From positions 1-8,447 of the forward strand of contig JAEOTD010000028.1 of NCBI GenBank assembly GCA_016839995.1: a stretch of DNA of 8,447 nucleotides, given 5' to 3'. Made by a program: the position numbers and the translations under genes. Of this stretch, positions 1-6,398 are shown one piece after another. The stretch is from Candidatus Hermodarchaeota archaeon. GTDB taxonomy: Archaea > Asgardarchaeota > Hermodarchaeia > Hermodarchaeales > Hermodarchaeaceae. Below the pieces are notes generated by a model. It saw only the letters and a program-made list of their open reading frames with translations, had not been told where the DNA came from and made no database searches. The stretch's first letter is position 1. Each line of letters starts with the position of its first letter.

Positions 1-2795
1 AAGACCCCCTTGTCCATCGAAAGTTGGTTAATTCAATAGCTCCCTCGATTTATGGTCTCACCGATATCAAAGAAGCTGTATGCTTACTCCTCTTTGGGGG
101 TGTCAGTAAAGCCCTTGCCGATGGAGTAAAAATCCGAGGTGACTCCAACATCCTCCTCGTAGGCGATCCCGGAACCGCTAAATCGCAACTCCTCAAGTAT
201 GTGGCCCAAATAGCCCCACGTGGCCTATACACTTCAGGAAAAGGTTCAACAGCCGCAGGACTCACCGCCGCCGTTCTCCGCGATCCAGACACCGAAGGAT
301 TCGCCCTCGAAGCCGGAGCCCTCGTCCTCGCCGATCGAGGAACGGCGTGCATCGATGAATTCGACAAGATGCGACCACAGGATCGTACTGCTATACATGA
401 GGCGATGGAACAACACAGTTATCATCCATCTACAGAATTATTACTCTCAACTGGCACAAGAATCGAAATTGGTTCATTTGTAGATGACTTATTCAACCAA
501 TTTTGCGGCAATGTCGTACAGGGAATAGACTGTGAAATCCTAGATGCACTTGACTTGGAGATTAACCTTTTTACTATCGAAAACTCTACAGTTCAATCGG
601 TTCCGGTTGATAGAATTAGTAGACATCCTGCTCCAGACTTCTTCTATCGAATTACTTACTCAAATGGGCGGTCAGTAATTGTTACTCCCGAACATCCTCT
701 CTTTGTATTTGATGGAGGAAAAATCACAACAGTAGCTGCTTCTGAGCTTCAAAATAACAGCTTTGTGCCGGCTCCACGAAGAATTCCCTGTGGTCATAAT
801 CCTGGAGCCGTACTTGCTACTGACATTCCCGTCCATTTTAATGCAAAACCGATTAAACTCCCGGAACGGCTAACACCTGAACTTTCTCGAATTCTTGGAT
901 ATTTTGTTTCGGAAGGTTACTCTTTCGATGGGGCTTCTGCTGAACTAGGCTTTAGCAATTCAAATCGTGATATTATAAACGATTTAATTGGTCTCATGAA
1001 AAGGCAATTTGATCTAGATGGCATCGATTATGTCGAAAAAAATCGTACGCTAAGGTTTGTATCTTCAAAACTTCGGGACTTCTTCAACACTAACTTTCCT
1101 GAACTCATGAAGTTGTCAATAGAAAAAAGAGTACCTCAACAAGTCTTTGTATCTGGGGAAAAAGCTGTTATACAGTTTCTACAAGCTGCCTTCCTTGGAG
1201 ATGGTAGCTTAGAATCTGAAGCCCTTTCTTTTCGAACCTCATCACAAAGACTTGCATATGACTACCAAGATTTGTTACTATGCCTACAAATCCAAAGTCG
1301 AATTGTAATTGATTCACACAATGAATCTTACAAAGTTTACATCCGTGGGTCCAGCCTTTCTCAATTCTTTGACACAATAGTCGAATTATGGGATCCTCGA
1401 AGGAAGCGAATCAAGAAACTTGTAGAACGTTCTAGAAAATCAAATTATAATCATGATGTGTTTCCTCCTGAATATGGAATCCAAGTAAAAGAATTACTTC
1501 AACGGATTGGAGTTCCTTACAGGGGAACTTTTTATCGAGCGATTAGAGATAATCACGGTATCACCCGAATACTTCTTGTTAAACATCTCAATTCTATCAG
1601 AGCGGCTCTTCAACAGGCCCAATTAACTGCTAATTCTTCAATTAGGTCAATCCGTGATGCCCGAAGAATTCTTCGCTGGTCTCAAGAAAAAGCAGCTGAG
1701 GAAATATCTTGCTCTAGATCATTCATTGATTATATGGAACGCGGAGGTTATTCCGAAGAATTACGGAAAGCTACCCTGACTGATTTAATGGATAAAGTTC
1801 ACACTGAGTTGGACGAAATTCGAACTAATTTGGAAAGATTAGATTCTCTATTTTGTAGTGACATTAGATATCTCAAAGTAAAGGAAATCAAGCGAATTGA
1901 GAATTCTGGAAAATGGTCGTGTTCATACGTTTACGATTTAACTATAGAACCCAGCCATCGGTTTGTTAGTCATGGTTTACTCCTTCATAACACTGTTTCG
2001 ATCGCAAAGGCGGGGATTGTGGCGACGCTTAATGCGCGGACGGCGATTTTGGCTGCGGCGAATCCGAATTTGGGGCGGTATGTTGCGGAGCGGTCGTTTG
2101 CGGAGAACGTGAATCTTCCTGTTACGTTGTTGTCACGATTTGACTTGATCTTTACCCTTACTGATGTCCCTGAGGTGGAGCGTGATGAGCGTACTGCTGA
2201 TCACATTATTTCGCTTCATCAAGATCGGGGGCAGTCAAAGGAGCCGCCCATTTCTGCTGATTTGCTTCGGAAGTACATCGCGTATGCTCGTCGAGGGATT
2301 AGTCCGGTGCTTTCAGAGGATGCACTGAACGTTGTCAAAGAATTTTATTTGGGTATGCGGAAATCGGGAGAACGGGAAAATGCCCCGGTCCCGATAACGG
2401 CGCGCCAATTAGAATCCCTTATCCGACTTTCTGAGGCTCATGCGAAAATGGCGTTACGAGAGAAGGTTTTACCTGAAGATGCGCAAGCCGCGGTACGACT
2501 TGTTCAAGTCTCTCTTCAACAGGTGGGATTTGATGCGGAAACGGGTCAATATGATATCGATAATATTATGATTGGGCGTCCCAAATCTCAGCGGGAAAAA
2601 CTTCGCGCGATTTTAATCATGATTCGGGATCTGGCCAAAGAATCTCCGACAGGAGTTCCTATTGAGAAGCTGATTGAACGCGCAAAACTCTCCAATGTTT
2701 CAGAGGCGTTTGTGCAGGAAGCCATTAACCAACTGGTTAAAGAGGGAGAAATCTACTCACCACGACCAGGCATTCTTCTCTTTGCAGGGAGTTAG
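1..2795 (+). CDS. mcm: Replicative DNA helicase MCM, 3' part, interrupted by an intein
   Basis: MCM is the ring-shaped AAA+ helicase that unwinds DNA at the replication fork. The reading frame is open from base 3 (DPLVHRK..., then SIAPSIYG), so the gene begins upstream of the window; the TTG at 24 is internal. The N-terminal OB/zinc region, usually about 260-280 residues, is missing. Visible AAA+ motifs are Walker A GDPGTAKS (162-185), Walker B ACIDEFDKM (about 345-371), the pre-sensor hairpin SIAKAGI, sensor 1 AANPNLGRY, the arginine finger LLSRFD and the sensor-2 segment ITARQLE. A C-terminal winged-helix-like region ends with LLFAGS. The intein (417-1991) separates EAMEQH from TVSIAKAG. 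Removing it leaves about 405 contiguous MCM residues in normal family order. The stop codon is TAG at 2793. hel308 follows with a short overlap. Extein base use differs strongly from the intein and between the two halves. Confidence 0.97.
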   Translation, partial: DPLVHRKLVNSIAPSIYGLTDIKEAVCLLLFGGVSKALADGVKIRGDSNILLVGDPGTAKSQLLKYVAQIAPRGLYTSGKGSTAAGLTAAVLRDPDTEGFALEAGALVLADRGTACIDEFDKMRPQDRTAIHEAMEQHSYHPSTELLLSTGTRIEIGSFVDDLFNQFCGNVVQGIDCEILDALDLEINLFTIENSTVQSVPVDRISRHPAPDFFYRITYSNGRSVIVTPEHPLFVFDGGKITTVAASELQNNSFVPAPRRIPCGHNPGAVLATDIPVHFNAKPIKLPERLTPELSRILGYFVSEGYSFDGASAELGFSNSNRDIINDLIGLMKRQFDLDGIDYVEKNRTLRFVSSKLRDFFNTNFPELMKLSIEKRVPQQVFVSGEKAVIQFLQAAFLGDGSLESEALSFRTSSQRLAYDYQDLLLCLQIQSRIVIDSHNESYKVYIRGSSLSQFFDTIVELWDPRRKRIKKLVERSRKSNYNHDVFPPEYGIQVKELLQRIGVPYRGTFYRAIRDNHGITRILLVKHLNSIRAALQQAQLTANSSIRSIRDARRILRWSQEKAAEEISCSRSFIDYMERGGYSEELRKATLTDLMDKVHTELDEIRTNLERLDSLFCSDIRYLKVKEIKRIENSGKWSCSYVYDLTIEPSHRFVSHGLLLHNTVSIAKAGIVATLNARTAILAAANPNLGRYVAERSFAENVNLPVTLLSRFDLIFTLTDVPEVERDERTADHIISLHQDRGQSKEPPISADLLRKYIAYARRGISPVLSEDALNVVKEFYLGMRKSGERENAPVPITARQLESLIRLSEAHAKMALREKVLPEDAQAAVRLVQVSLQQVGFDAETGQYDIDNIMIGRPKSQREKLRAILIMIRDLAKESPTGVPIEKLIERAKLSNVSEAFVQEAINQLVKEGEIYSPRPGILLFAGS
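417..1991 (+). other. Intein with LAGLIDADG homing endonuclease and HTH domain, in MCM
   Basis: This is an in-frame protein-splicing element of 525 residues lying between Walker B and the pre-sensor-1 hairpin of MCM. Splicing motifs in intein numbering: Ser1 (SYHPSTELL, block A), TPEHPLF at 90-96 (block B, TxxH), VYDLTIEPSHRF at 505-516 (block F) and GLLLHN at 520-525 (block G, penultimate His and terminal Asn). Thr is the first C-extein residue. This is a class 1 layout with Ser1 and Thr+1. The dodecapeptide endonuclease motifs are ILGYFVSEG (about 160-168) and LQAAFLGDG (about 256-264), and both keep the acidic residue, so the nuclease looks intact. An XRE-like helix-turn-helix lies near 411-444. 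The element is clearly AT-richer than the flanking mcm sequence, which suggests horizontal arrival. Splicing should restore MEQH-TVSIAKAGI. Boundaries are set by these motifs and by the continuity of MCM. Confidence 0.95.
1647..1748 (+). other. XRE/Cro-type helix-turn-helix inside the intein
   Basis: Intein residues about 411-444 read SIRDARRILRWSQEKAAEE followed by ISCSRSFIDYMERGG. This fits the Cro/C1 HTH pattern: a first helix ending in RxxxxWSQ, then E/KAAEE, a turn, CSRSFIDYMERG as recognition helix, and the closing ERGG. It sits between the second LAGLIDADG motif and splicing block F, the usual place for accessory DNA-binding modules of homing endonucleases. Its likely role is to add DNA contacts at the homing site, which is inference. 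The preceding stretch (residues about 354-398, VKELLQRIGVPYRGTFYRAI and onward) is also helical in character and might be a second DNA-binding unit, but I cannot assign it. Confidence 0.7.
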
Positions 2796-5046
2796 TTACC
2801 CTAGGTGGGAAAATGCGATTAAACAGATAGCACGTCTACCTCTTGAAAAAACTGTAAAAACCTACTTCAAAGAGAAAGGAATCACGACCCTATATCCTCC
2901 TCAAGTGGCGGCTGTCAAAACAGGAATACTTGATGGGAAAAACATTGTATTAGCTATCCCAACGGCCTCAGGTAAAACCCTCATAGCTGAATTATGCATG
3001 CTAAAGGCAATATTAGAACGAGGAGGGAAGGCCTTATACCTGTGTCCACTTCGGGCTTTAGCCTCCGAAAAATATGACGAGTTTCGAACCTATTCTTCTC
3101 TTGGGGTGAATGTGGGAATCACCACCGGCGATTATGATACGATAGAGGATAAATACGGGGCCTATGATCTGCTAGTTTGTACAAATGAACGAGCAGACTC
3201 ACTTCTGCGCCATCGTGCGAAATGGATGGCAGATATTGCTATCGTTGTTGCTGACGAAATCCATCTCATTAACGATCCAGGGCGAGGTCCAACACTTGAA
3301 GTGGTCCTCGCTAGATTACGGCAAATTGCTCCAAATGCTCAAATTCTAGCGCTAAGTGCGACCGTGGATAATGCTGATGAACTTGCTAAGTGGCTTAAAG
3401 GTGAAGTCGTTGTAAGTGACTGGCGCCCAGTTACTCTGCGTGAGGGCGTATACCATGAGGGGCATGTATATTTCCCGGAAGAGAGTGATGAGAATTATAC
3501 ACCTATTACCTCCTTTCCAATCGGTGATATCACTCGACAAGTACTCAAAGATAAAGGGCAACTTCTTACGTTTCTCAATACACGCCGCTCAGCTGTGAGA
3601 ACTGCTCAAAAACTCAGTTCAATAACAGCACCACGACTCAAAAAATCTGAACAAACTCAGTTAGGTGATTTAGCAGAAAAACTGCTTCATCTAGGAGAAG
3701 TCACCCAAGTAACTGAAAATCTTGCACGACTTATCAGAGCTGGTGTAGCCTTTCACCACGCCGGATTACGCTATTCAGAACGTAAACTCATTGAAGACGC
3801 ATTTCGAAACAACCTCATCAAAGCCGTATGTGCCACTCCGACCCTAGCCAGTGGCGTCAACCTTCCAGCCCGCGTAGTAGTTATTAGAGAATATCGCCGA
3901 TACGATCGAATTGAAGGGTATAAACCAATACCTGTCTTAGAATACAAACAAATGGCTGGTCGTGCCGGCAGACCCAAATATGATACCACTGGAACTGCCA
4001 TTCTTATCGCTAAGAATGAGGGCGAACGTGATTTCCTTCTAGATTACTATACTCTCGGAATTCCTGAAAGTATAATTTCAAAGCTTGCAAGTGAATCTGC
4101 GCTCAGGAGCCATATACTATCAACCATTGCCATGGATTATGCTTCGGATAAAGTTGGCATCATGAACTTCATCAGCCAAACCTTCTTCGGACATCAACGG
4201 GACCCCGATGAAGTAGAATACATGATTGATTTAATCGTCAAGTTCCTCAAAGACGAAACCCTCCTCAAACAACAAGGAAAACGACTATTCGCGACCCCTT
4301 TTGGGAGACGGGTATCTCAACTCTACGTTGACCCCAAATCAGCCGTCGTAATCCGCGATGGCTTAGCAAAAGCCATGAAACACTTCGAGCAGACTACTGA
4401 TGTATCCTTCCTTCATCTCATATGCCACACACCCGATATGGCAAACCTCTATCTTCGACGAGGAGAGGATGAACGGTTTCATGATTACGTCATTGAACAC
4501 ATCGACGAATTTCTAACCCCAATCCCGGATCCGCGACACCATCGAGAGCGTTATGAGTTCTTTTTAGCAGAAGTGAAAACCGCGCTGTTAGCAAAAGCTT
4601 GGATTGAAGAGCTCCCCGAAGACCAACTTATTAATCAGTTCAAAATTGGATCCGGTGACCTACTCAGGCTAGTAGATACCCAAAAATGGTTGATTTATGC
4701 CTGCCGTGAACTTGCACCCATATTCGGATATCGAACCGTGGTTCCAGATTTAGAGCAATTGGAACTCCGGATCAGGTATGGAATAAGGCGCGAACTCACA
4801 GAGTTAGTTGAGCTTCAAGGCATTGGTCGCGTTCGCGCTCGGTTTCTCTTTCGAGCTGGGTTTATCTCAAAGAATCGAATTCGTGATGCACCTTTAGGGG
4901 AACTTGCCGCTGTTACAACCATTGGCCCCCAAATCGCTCAATCCATTAAACAACAATGTGGTGGACTCATCAAACCAGAAGAAGAACAAGCGTTAAAGGA
5001 TACGCGGCGTCAAACAAGCAGACAAACCCAATTAACTCTGGATTAA
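2782..5046 (+). CDS. hel308: Hel308-family superfamily 2 DNA helicase
   Basis: This is an ATP-dependent 3'-5' DNA helicase of the Ski2-like/Hel308 family, which remodels stalled replication forks. From a TTG start at 2782 it has 754 residues, a normal length. Motifs: Q motif YPPQ (38-41), Walker A AIPTASGKT (58-66), Ia LCPLRALASEKY (87-98), TGDYD (115-119), DEIH box (158-161), SAT (192-194), FLNTRRS (264-270), HHAGL (325-329), motif V ATPTLASGVNLPAR (351-364) and QMAGRAGRP (390-398). The winged-helix and ratchet region follows, then a C-terminal helix-hairpin-helix domain (about 677-728, VELQGIGRVRAR and TTIGPQIAQSI). The start is uncertain. Family alignment needs sequence only from about IKQIARLPLEK (2818), where no ATG, GTG or TTG is in frame. 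The TTG at 2782 is the nearest usual start but lacks a good Shine-Dalgarno site. Longer versions from TTG 2710, ATG 2695 or TTG 2674 overlap mcm. A rare ATT start at 2818 behind GGTGGG (2804-2809) is also possible. It is probably translated in coupling with mcm. Confidence 0.93.
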   Translation: MQGVSYPRWENAIKQIARLPLEKTVKTYFKEKGITTLYPPQVAAVKTGILDGKNIVLAIPTASGKTLIAELCMLKAILERGGKALYLCPLRALASEKYDEFRTYSSLGVNVGITTGDYDTIEDKYGAYDLLVCTNERADSLLRHRAKWMADIAIVVADEIHLINDPGRGPTLEVVLARLRQIAPNAQILALSATVDNADELAKWLKGEVVVSDWRPVTLREGVYHEGHVYFPEESDENYTPITSFPIGDITRQVLKDKGQLLTFLNTRRSAVRTAQKLSSITAPRLKKSEQTQLGDLAEKLLHLGEVTQVTENLARLIRAGVAFHHAGLRYSERKLIEDAFRNNLIKAVCATPTLASGVNLPARVVVIREYRRYDRIEGYKPIPVLEYKQMAGRAGRPKYDTTGTAILIAKNEGERDFLLDYYTLGIPESIISKLASESALRSHILSTIAMDYASDKVGIMNFISQTFFGHQRDPDEVEYMIDLIVKFLKDETLLKQQGKRLFATPFGRRVSQLYVDPKSAVVIRDGLAKAMKHFEQTTDVSFLHLICHTPDMANLYLRRGEDERFHDYVIEHIDEFLTPIPDPRHHRERYEFFLAEVKTALLAKAWIEELPEDQLINQFKIGSGDLLRLVDTQKWLIYACRELAPIFGYRTVVPDLEQLELRIRYGIRRELTELVELQGIGRVRARFLFRAGFISKNRIRDAPLGELAAVTTIGPQIAQSIKQQCGGLIKPEEEQALKDTRRQTSRQTQLTLD

Positions 5047-5063
5047 CTTATCCGAATTGAGAC

Positions 5064-5068
5064 GAGGT
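5064..5068 (+). promoter_or_regulatory. Ribosome binding site of the deacetylase gene
   Basis: GAGGT lies seven bases before the TTG at 5076. It supports TTG as the start codon, because no ATG in the frame is nearby and the protein then begins at the expected HDAC N-terminus (GLFYHPDFLKHE). It sits in the 29-base gap after hel308, and I see no clear separate promoter there, so the gene is probably read from the upstream transcript. Confidence 0.6.
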
Positions 5069-5075
5069 CGAAATT

Positions 5076-6140
5076 TTGCCGACAGGTTTATTCTATCACC
5101 CAGACTTCCTCAAACATGAGATGGGGTTCAGCCATCCAGAACGCCCTGAACGCCTCACCGCAGTAATGAAATTCTTAGAAGAAAAGCAAGTGTTCAAGAA
5201 AGGGTCAATTCAATTACAAAAACCTCAAGCCATCCAGATTTCTGATTTAGAAAGAGTTCATCCTAAAGATTACATTGATCTCATCCAAAATGCGTCAGAT
5301 CGAGAAGCGCGATTAGATGCAGATACTCGTACCTCAAAAGGCTCATACAATGCTGCCATATTGGCAGCAGGAGCAGGTATCAAAGCTTGGCAGGAGATTC
5401 AAACAGGAAGTCTGGAAAACGCATTTGCACTCGTTCGCCCACCTGGGCATCATGCGAATGAACAATCTGCTAGGGGTTTTTGTTTATTCAACAATATCTC
5501 GGTTCTCGCTCGATACATTACTGCGACTGTTCCTGATAGTCGTGTTTTAATCCTTGATATTGATGCCCACCACGGAAATGGAACACAAGAAATCCACTAT
5601 GAGGAATCTGATATCTTGTATCTTGGTCTCCATCAAGATGGACGTACATTATATCCAGGATATTCTGGTTACCCCGATGAGCTAGGTGAAGGAACTGGGA
5701 AGGGCTACAATGTGAATCTTCCGTTACCACCTGGAGCAGCTGACCGTTCATTCATGCAGGGTCTCTCAGCGCTTTTCCCTCCGATAGTTGAGCAATTTCA
5801 ACCTACCGCCATTCTAGTCTCCGCAGGATATGATGCACACTTTCGTGATTATCTCACAGGACTCCAATTCAGTGCTGACGGTTATTTCAAATCGGCACAA
5901 TTAATCATGGAAGTAGCGAAGAAACACTGTCAAGGTCGTGTCATCATGTTCTTGGAAGGGGGTTATGATTTACAAGCCTTGTCTGAATCAATTTACAATA
6001 TGCTCCTAGCCATGAGCAACCAAGGAACTCCAATCCATGAAAAAGCCCCTGCGGAAGACTCACGTATAACCAAATACATGAGCACTCTCTTAAGAGAAAC
6101 AAAGACACTTCTGAAACCTTGGTGGAAGCTACGCCAATAG
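5076..6140 (+). CDS. Histone deacetylase / acetylpolyamine amidohydrolase family protein (class II type)
   Basis: This is a zinc-dependent deacetylase of the arginase/HDAC fold, 354 residues, full length for the class II/acetoin-utilisation-like branch. It starts at TTG behind GAGGT. Visible signature residues are HPERPERL near the N-terminus (20-27), the paired histidines H125-H126 in RPPGHHA, DIDAHHGNGTQ (161-171) with probable zinc ligands D163 and H165, a third ligand D253 in SAGYDAH, and the transition-state tyrosine Y297 in LEGGYD. All catalytic positions are present, so it should be active. There is no signal peptide or membrane segment, so it is probably cytoplasmic. The substrate is unknown: acetylated chromatin proteins, other acetyl-lysines or acetylated polyamines are all possible for this family. 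It lies 29 bases after hel308 on the same strand, probably in one operon with mcm and hel308. It ends convergently, about 17 bases from the 3' end of the tRNA gene. Confidence 0.93.
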   Translation: MPTGLFYHPDFLKHEMGFSHPERPERLTAVMKFLEEKQVFKKGSIQLQKPQAIQISDLERVHPKDYIDLIQNASDREARLDADTRTSKGSYNAAILAAGAGIKAWQEIQTGSLENAFALVRPPGHHANEQSARGFCLFNNISVLARYITATVPDSRVLILDIDAHHGNGTQEIHYEESDILYLGLHQDGRTLYPGYSGYPDELGEGTGKGYNVNLPLPPGAADRSFMQGLSALFPPIVEQFQPTAILVSAGYDAHFRDYLTGLQFSADGYFKSAQLIMEVAKKHCQGRVIMFLEGGYDLQALSESIYNMLLAMSNQGTPIHEKAPAEDSRITKYMSTLLRETKTLLKPWWKLRQ

Positions 6141-6151
6141 AAGGAATTCAG

Positions 6152-6156
6152 AAAAA
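6152..6156 (-). terminator. Oligo-T terminator of the tRNA-Pro gene
   Basis: On the - strand a run of five T flanked by C (CTTTTTC) begins one base after the encoded CCA end. Oligo-T runs terminate archaeal RNA polymerase. On the + strand the same bases are a run of A, so they would not stop the convergent deacetylase transcript. Confidence 0.5.
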
Positions 6157-6194
6157 GTGGTGGGCCGGCCGCGATTTGAACGCGGGATCACCTG

Positions 6195-6224
6195 AAAGGG
6201 GATTACTACGATTTGAAGCAATCA
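6195..6224 (-). other. tRNA-Pro intron 2, 30 nt, position 39/40
   Basis: Reading the - strand, the intron helix GATTGC pairs with GTAATC around the loop TTCAAATCGTA. The 5' bulge is CGU. The central 4-bp helix pairs G34-G37 with CCCU (one G-U). The 3' bulge is UUC. The outer helix pairs C31-C32-U33 with A41-G42-G43. Cutting between the second and third base of each bulge removes exactly 30 nt and gives a perfect five-pair anticodon stem (CCTGC/GCAGG). Cutting at the usual 37/38 site would leave a C-T mismatch at 31-39. Confidence 0.82.
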
Positions 6225-6247
6225 CGCCCCAGGCAGGCATCATACCA

Positions 6248-6275
6248 TTCTAGCCATAGGCAGTTGCCGGTCGGG
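6248..6275 (-). other. tRNA-Pro intron 1, about 28 nt, in the D-loop
   Basis: The D-loop is too long by 28 nt. CTAG (positions 12-15) can pair with a second CTAG (6253-6250) as the central helix. The 5' bulge would be AUC, the 3' bulge AAU, and the intron helix CCG with UGG, capped by GGC-AACU-GCC. Cutting within the bulges gives the loop AGATTGGTA, a normal D-loop with GG. The outer exon helix is poor, so this is a relaxed motif, and the cut could be shifted by a base or two. Confidence 0.62.
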
Positions 6276-6320
6276 ATCTAGACCACCGGCCCACGGGCTT
6301 GCTTTTAGAATTCGCAAGTC

Positions 6321-6330
6321 CTTTTAATGT
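6321..6330 (-). promoter_or_regulatory. Possible TATA box for tRNA-Pro
   Basis: On the - strand ACATTAAAAG lies about 30-35 bases before the 5' end of the tRNA. This distance and A/T content suit an archaeal TATA box with a short leader, but the match is loose. The tRNA could instead be read through from the epimerase gene, whose stop is at 6399. The rest of the 6293-6398 gap holds nothing else I can support. Confidence 0.3.
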
Positions 6331-6398
6331 CTTTTCTTGGAAGGCTTATTCGGGCGTACCAAGGGATTGATTCTCTTTTGAAAACTTGGTCATGTAAA

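Larger units (their letters stand above)
6158..6292 (-). tRNA. tRNA-Pro(GGG) with two introns and encoded CCA
   Basis: On the - strand the acceptor strands GGGCCGG (6292-6286) and CCGGCCC (6168-6162) pair perfectly. The discriminator is A (6161), followed by an encoded CCA (6160-6158). The T arm is CCGCG, TTCAAAT, CGCGG (6185-6169). The D arm is GTCT ... TGAT with GG at 18-19. The anticodon arm, after removal of the introns, is CCTGC, CTGGGGC, GCAGG: U33, anticodon GGG (6230-6228), G37. The variable loop is TGATC. Intron 1 (6275-6248) is in the D-loop and intron 2 (6224-6195) lies between positions 39 and 40. The mature tRNA is 74 nt plus CCA. The body, with GGTCTAG then GGTATGAT and G37, matches the eukaryote-like tRNA-Pro type, which agrees with the anticodon. 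The D-stem has weak pairs (G10-U25, and U13 opposite U22). The exact ends of intron 1 are less certain than those of intron 2. Confidence 0.9.

Noticed and set aside
50..367. Open - strand frame of about 105 codons opposite mcm
   Set aside because: It lies wholly antisense to conserved Walker A/B coding sequence, shows no family motif, and reflects the GC-rich codons of mcm.
220..483. Second + strand frame within mcm across the intein border
   Set aside because: It is out of frame with clear MCM and intein motifs, and its translation has no recognisable features.
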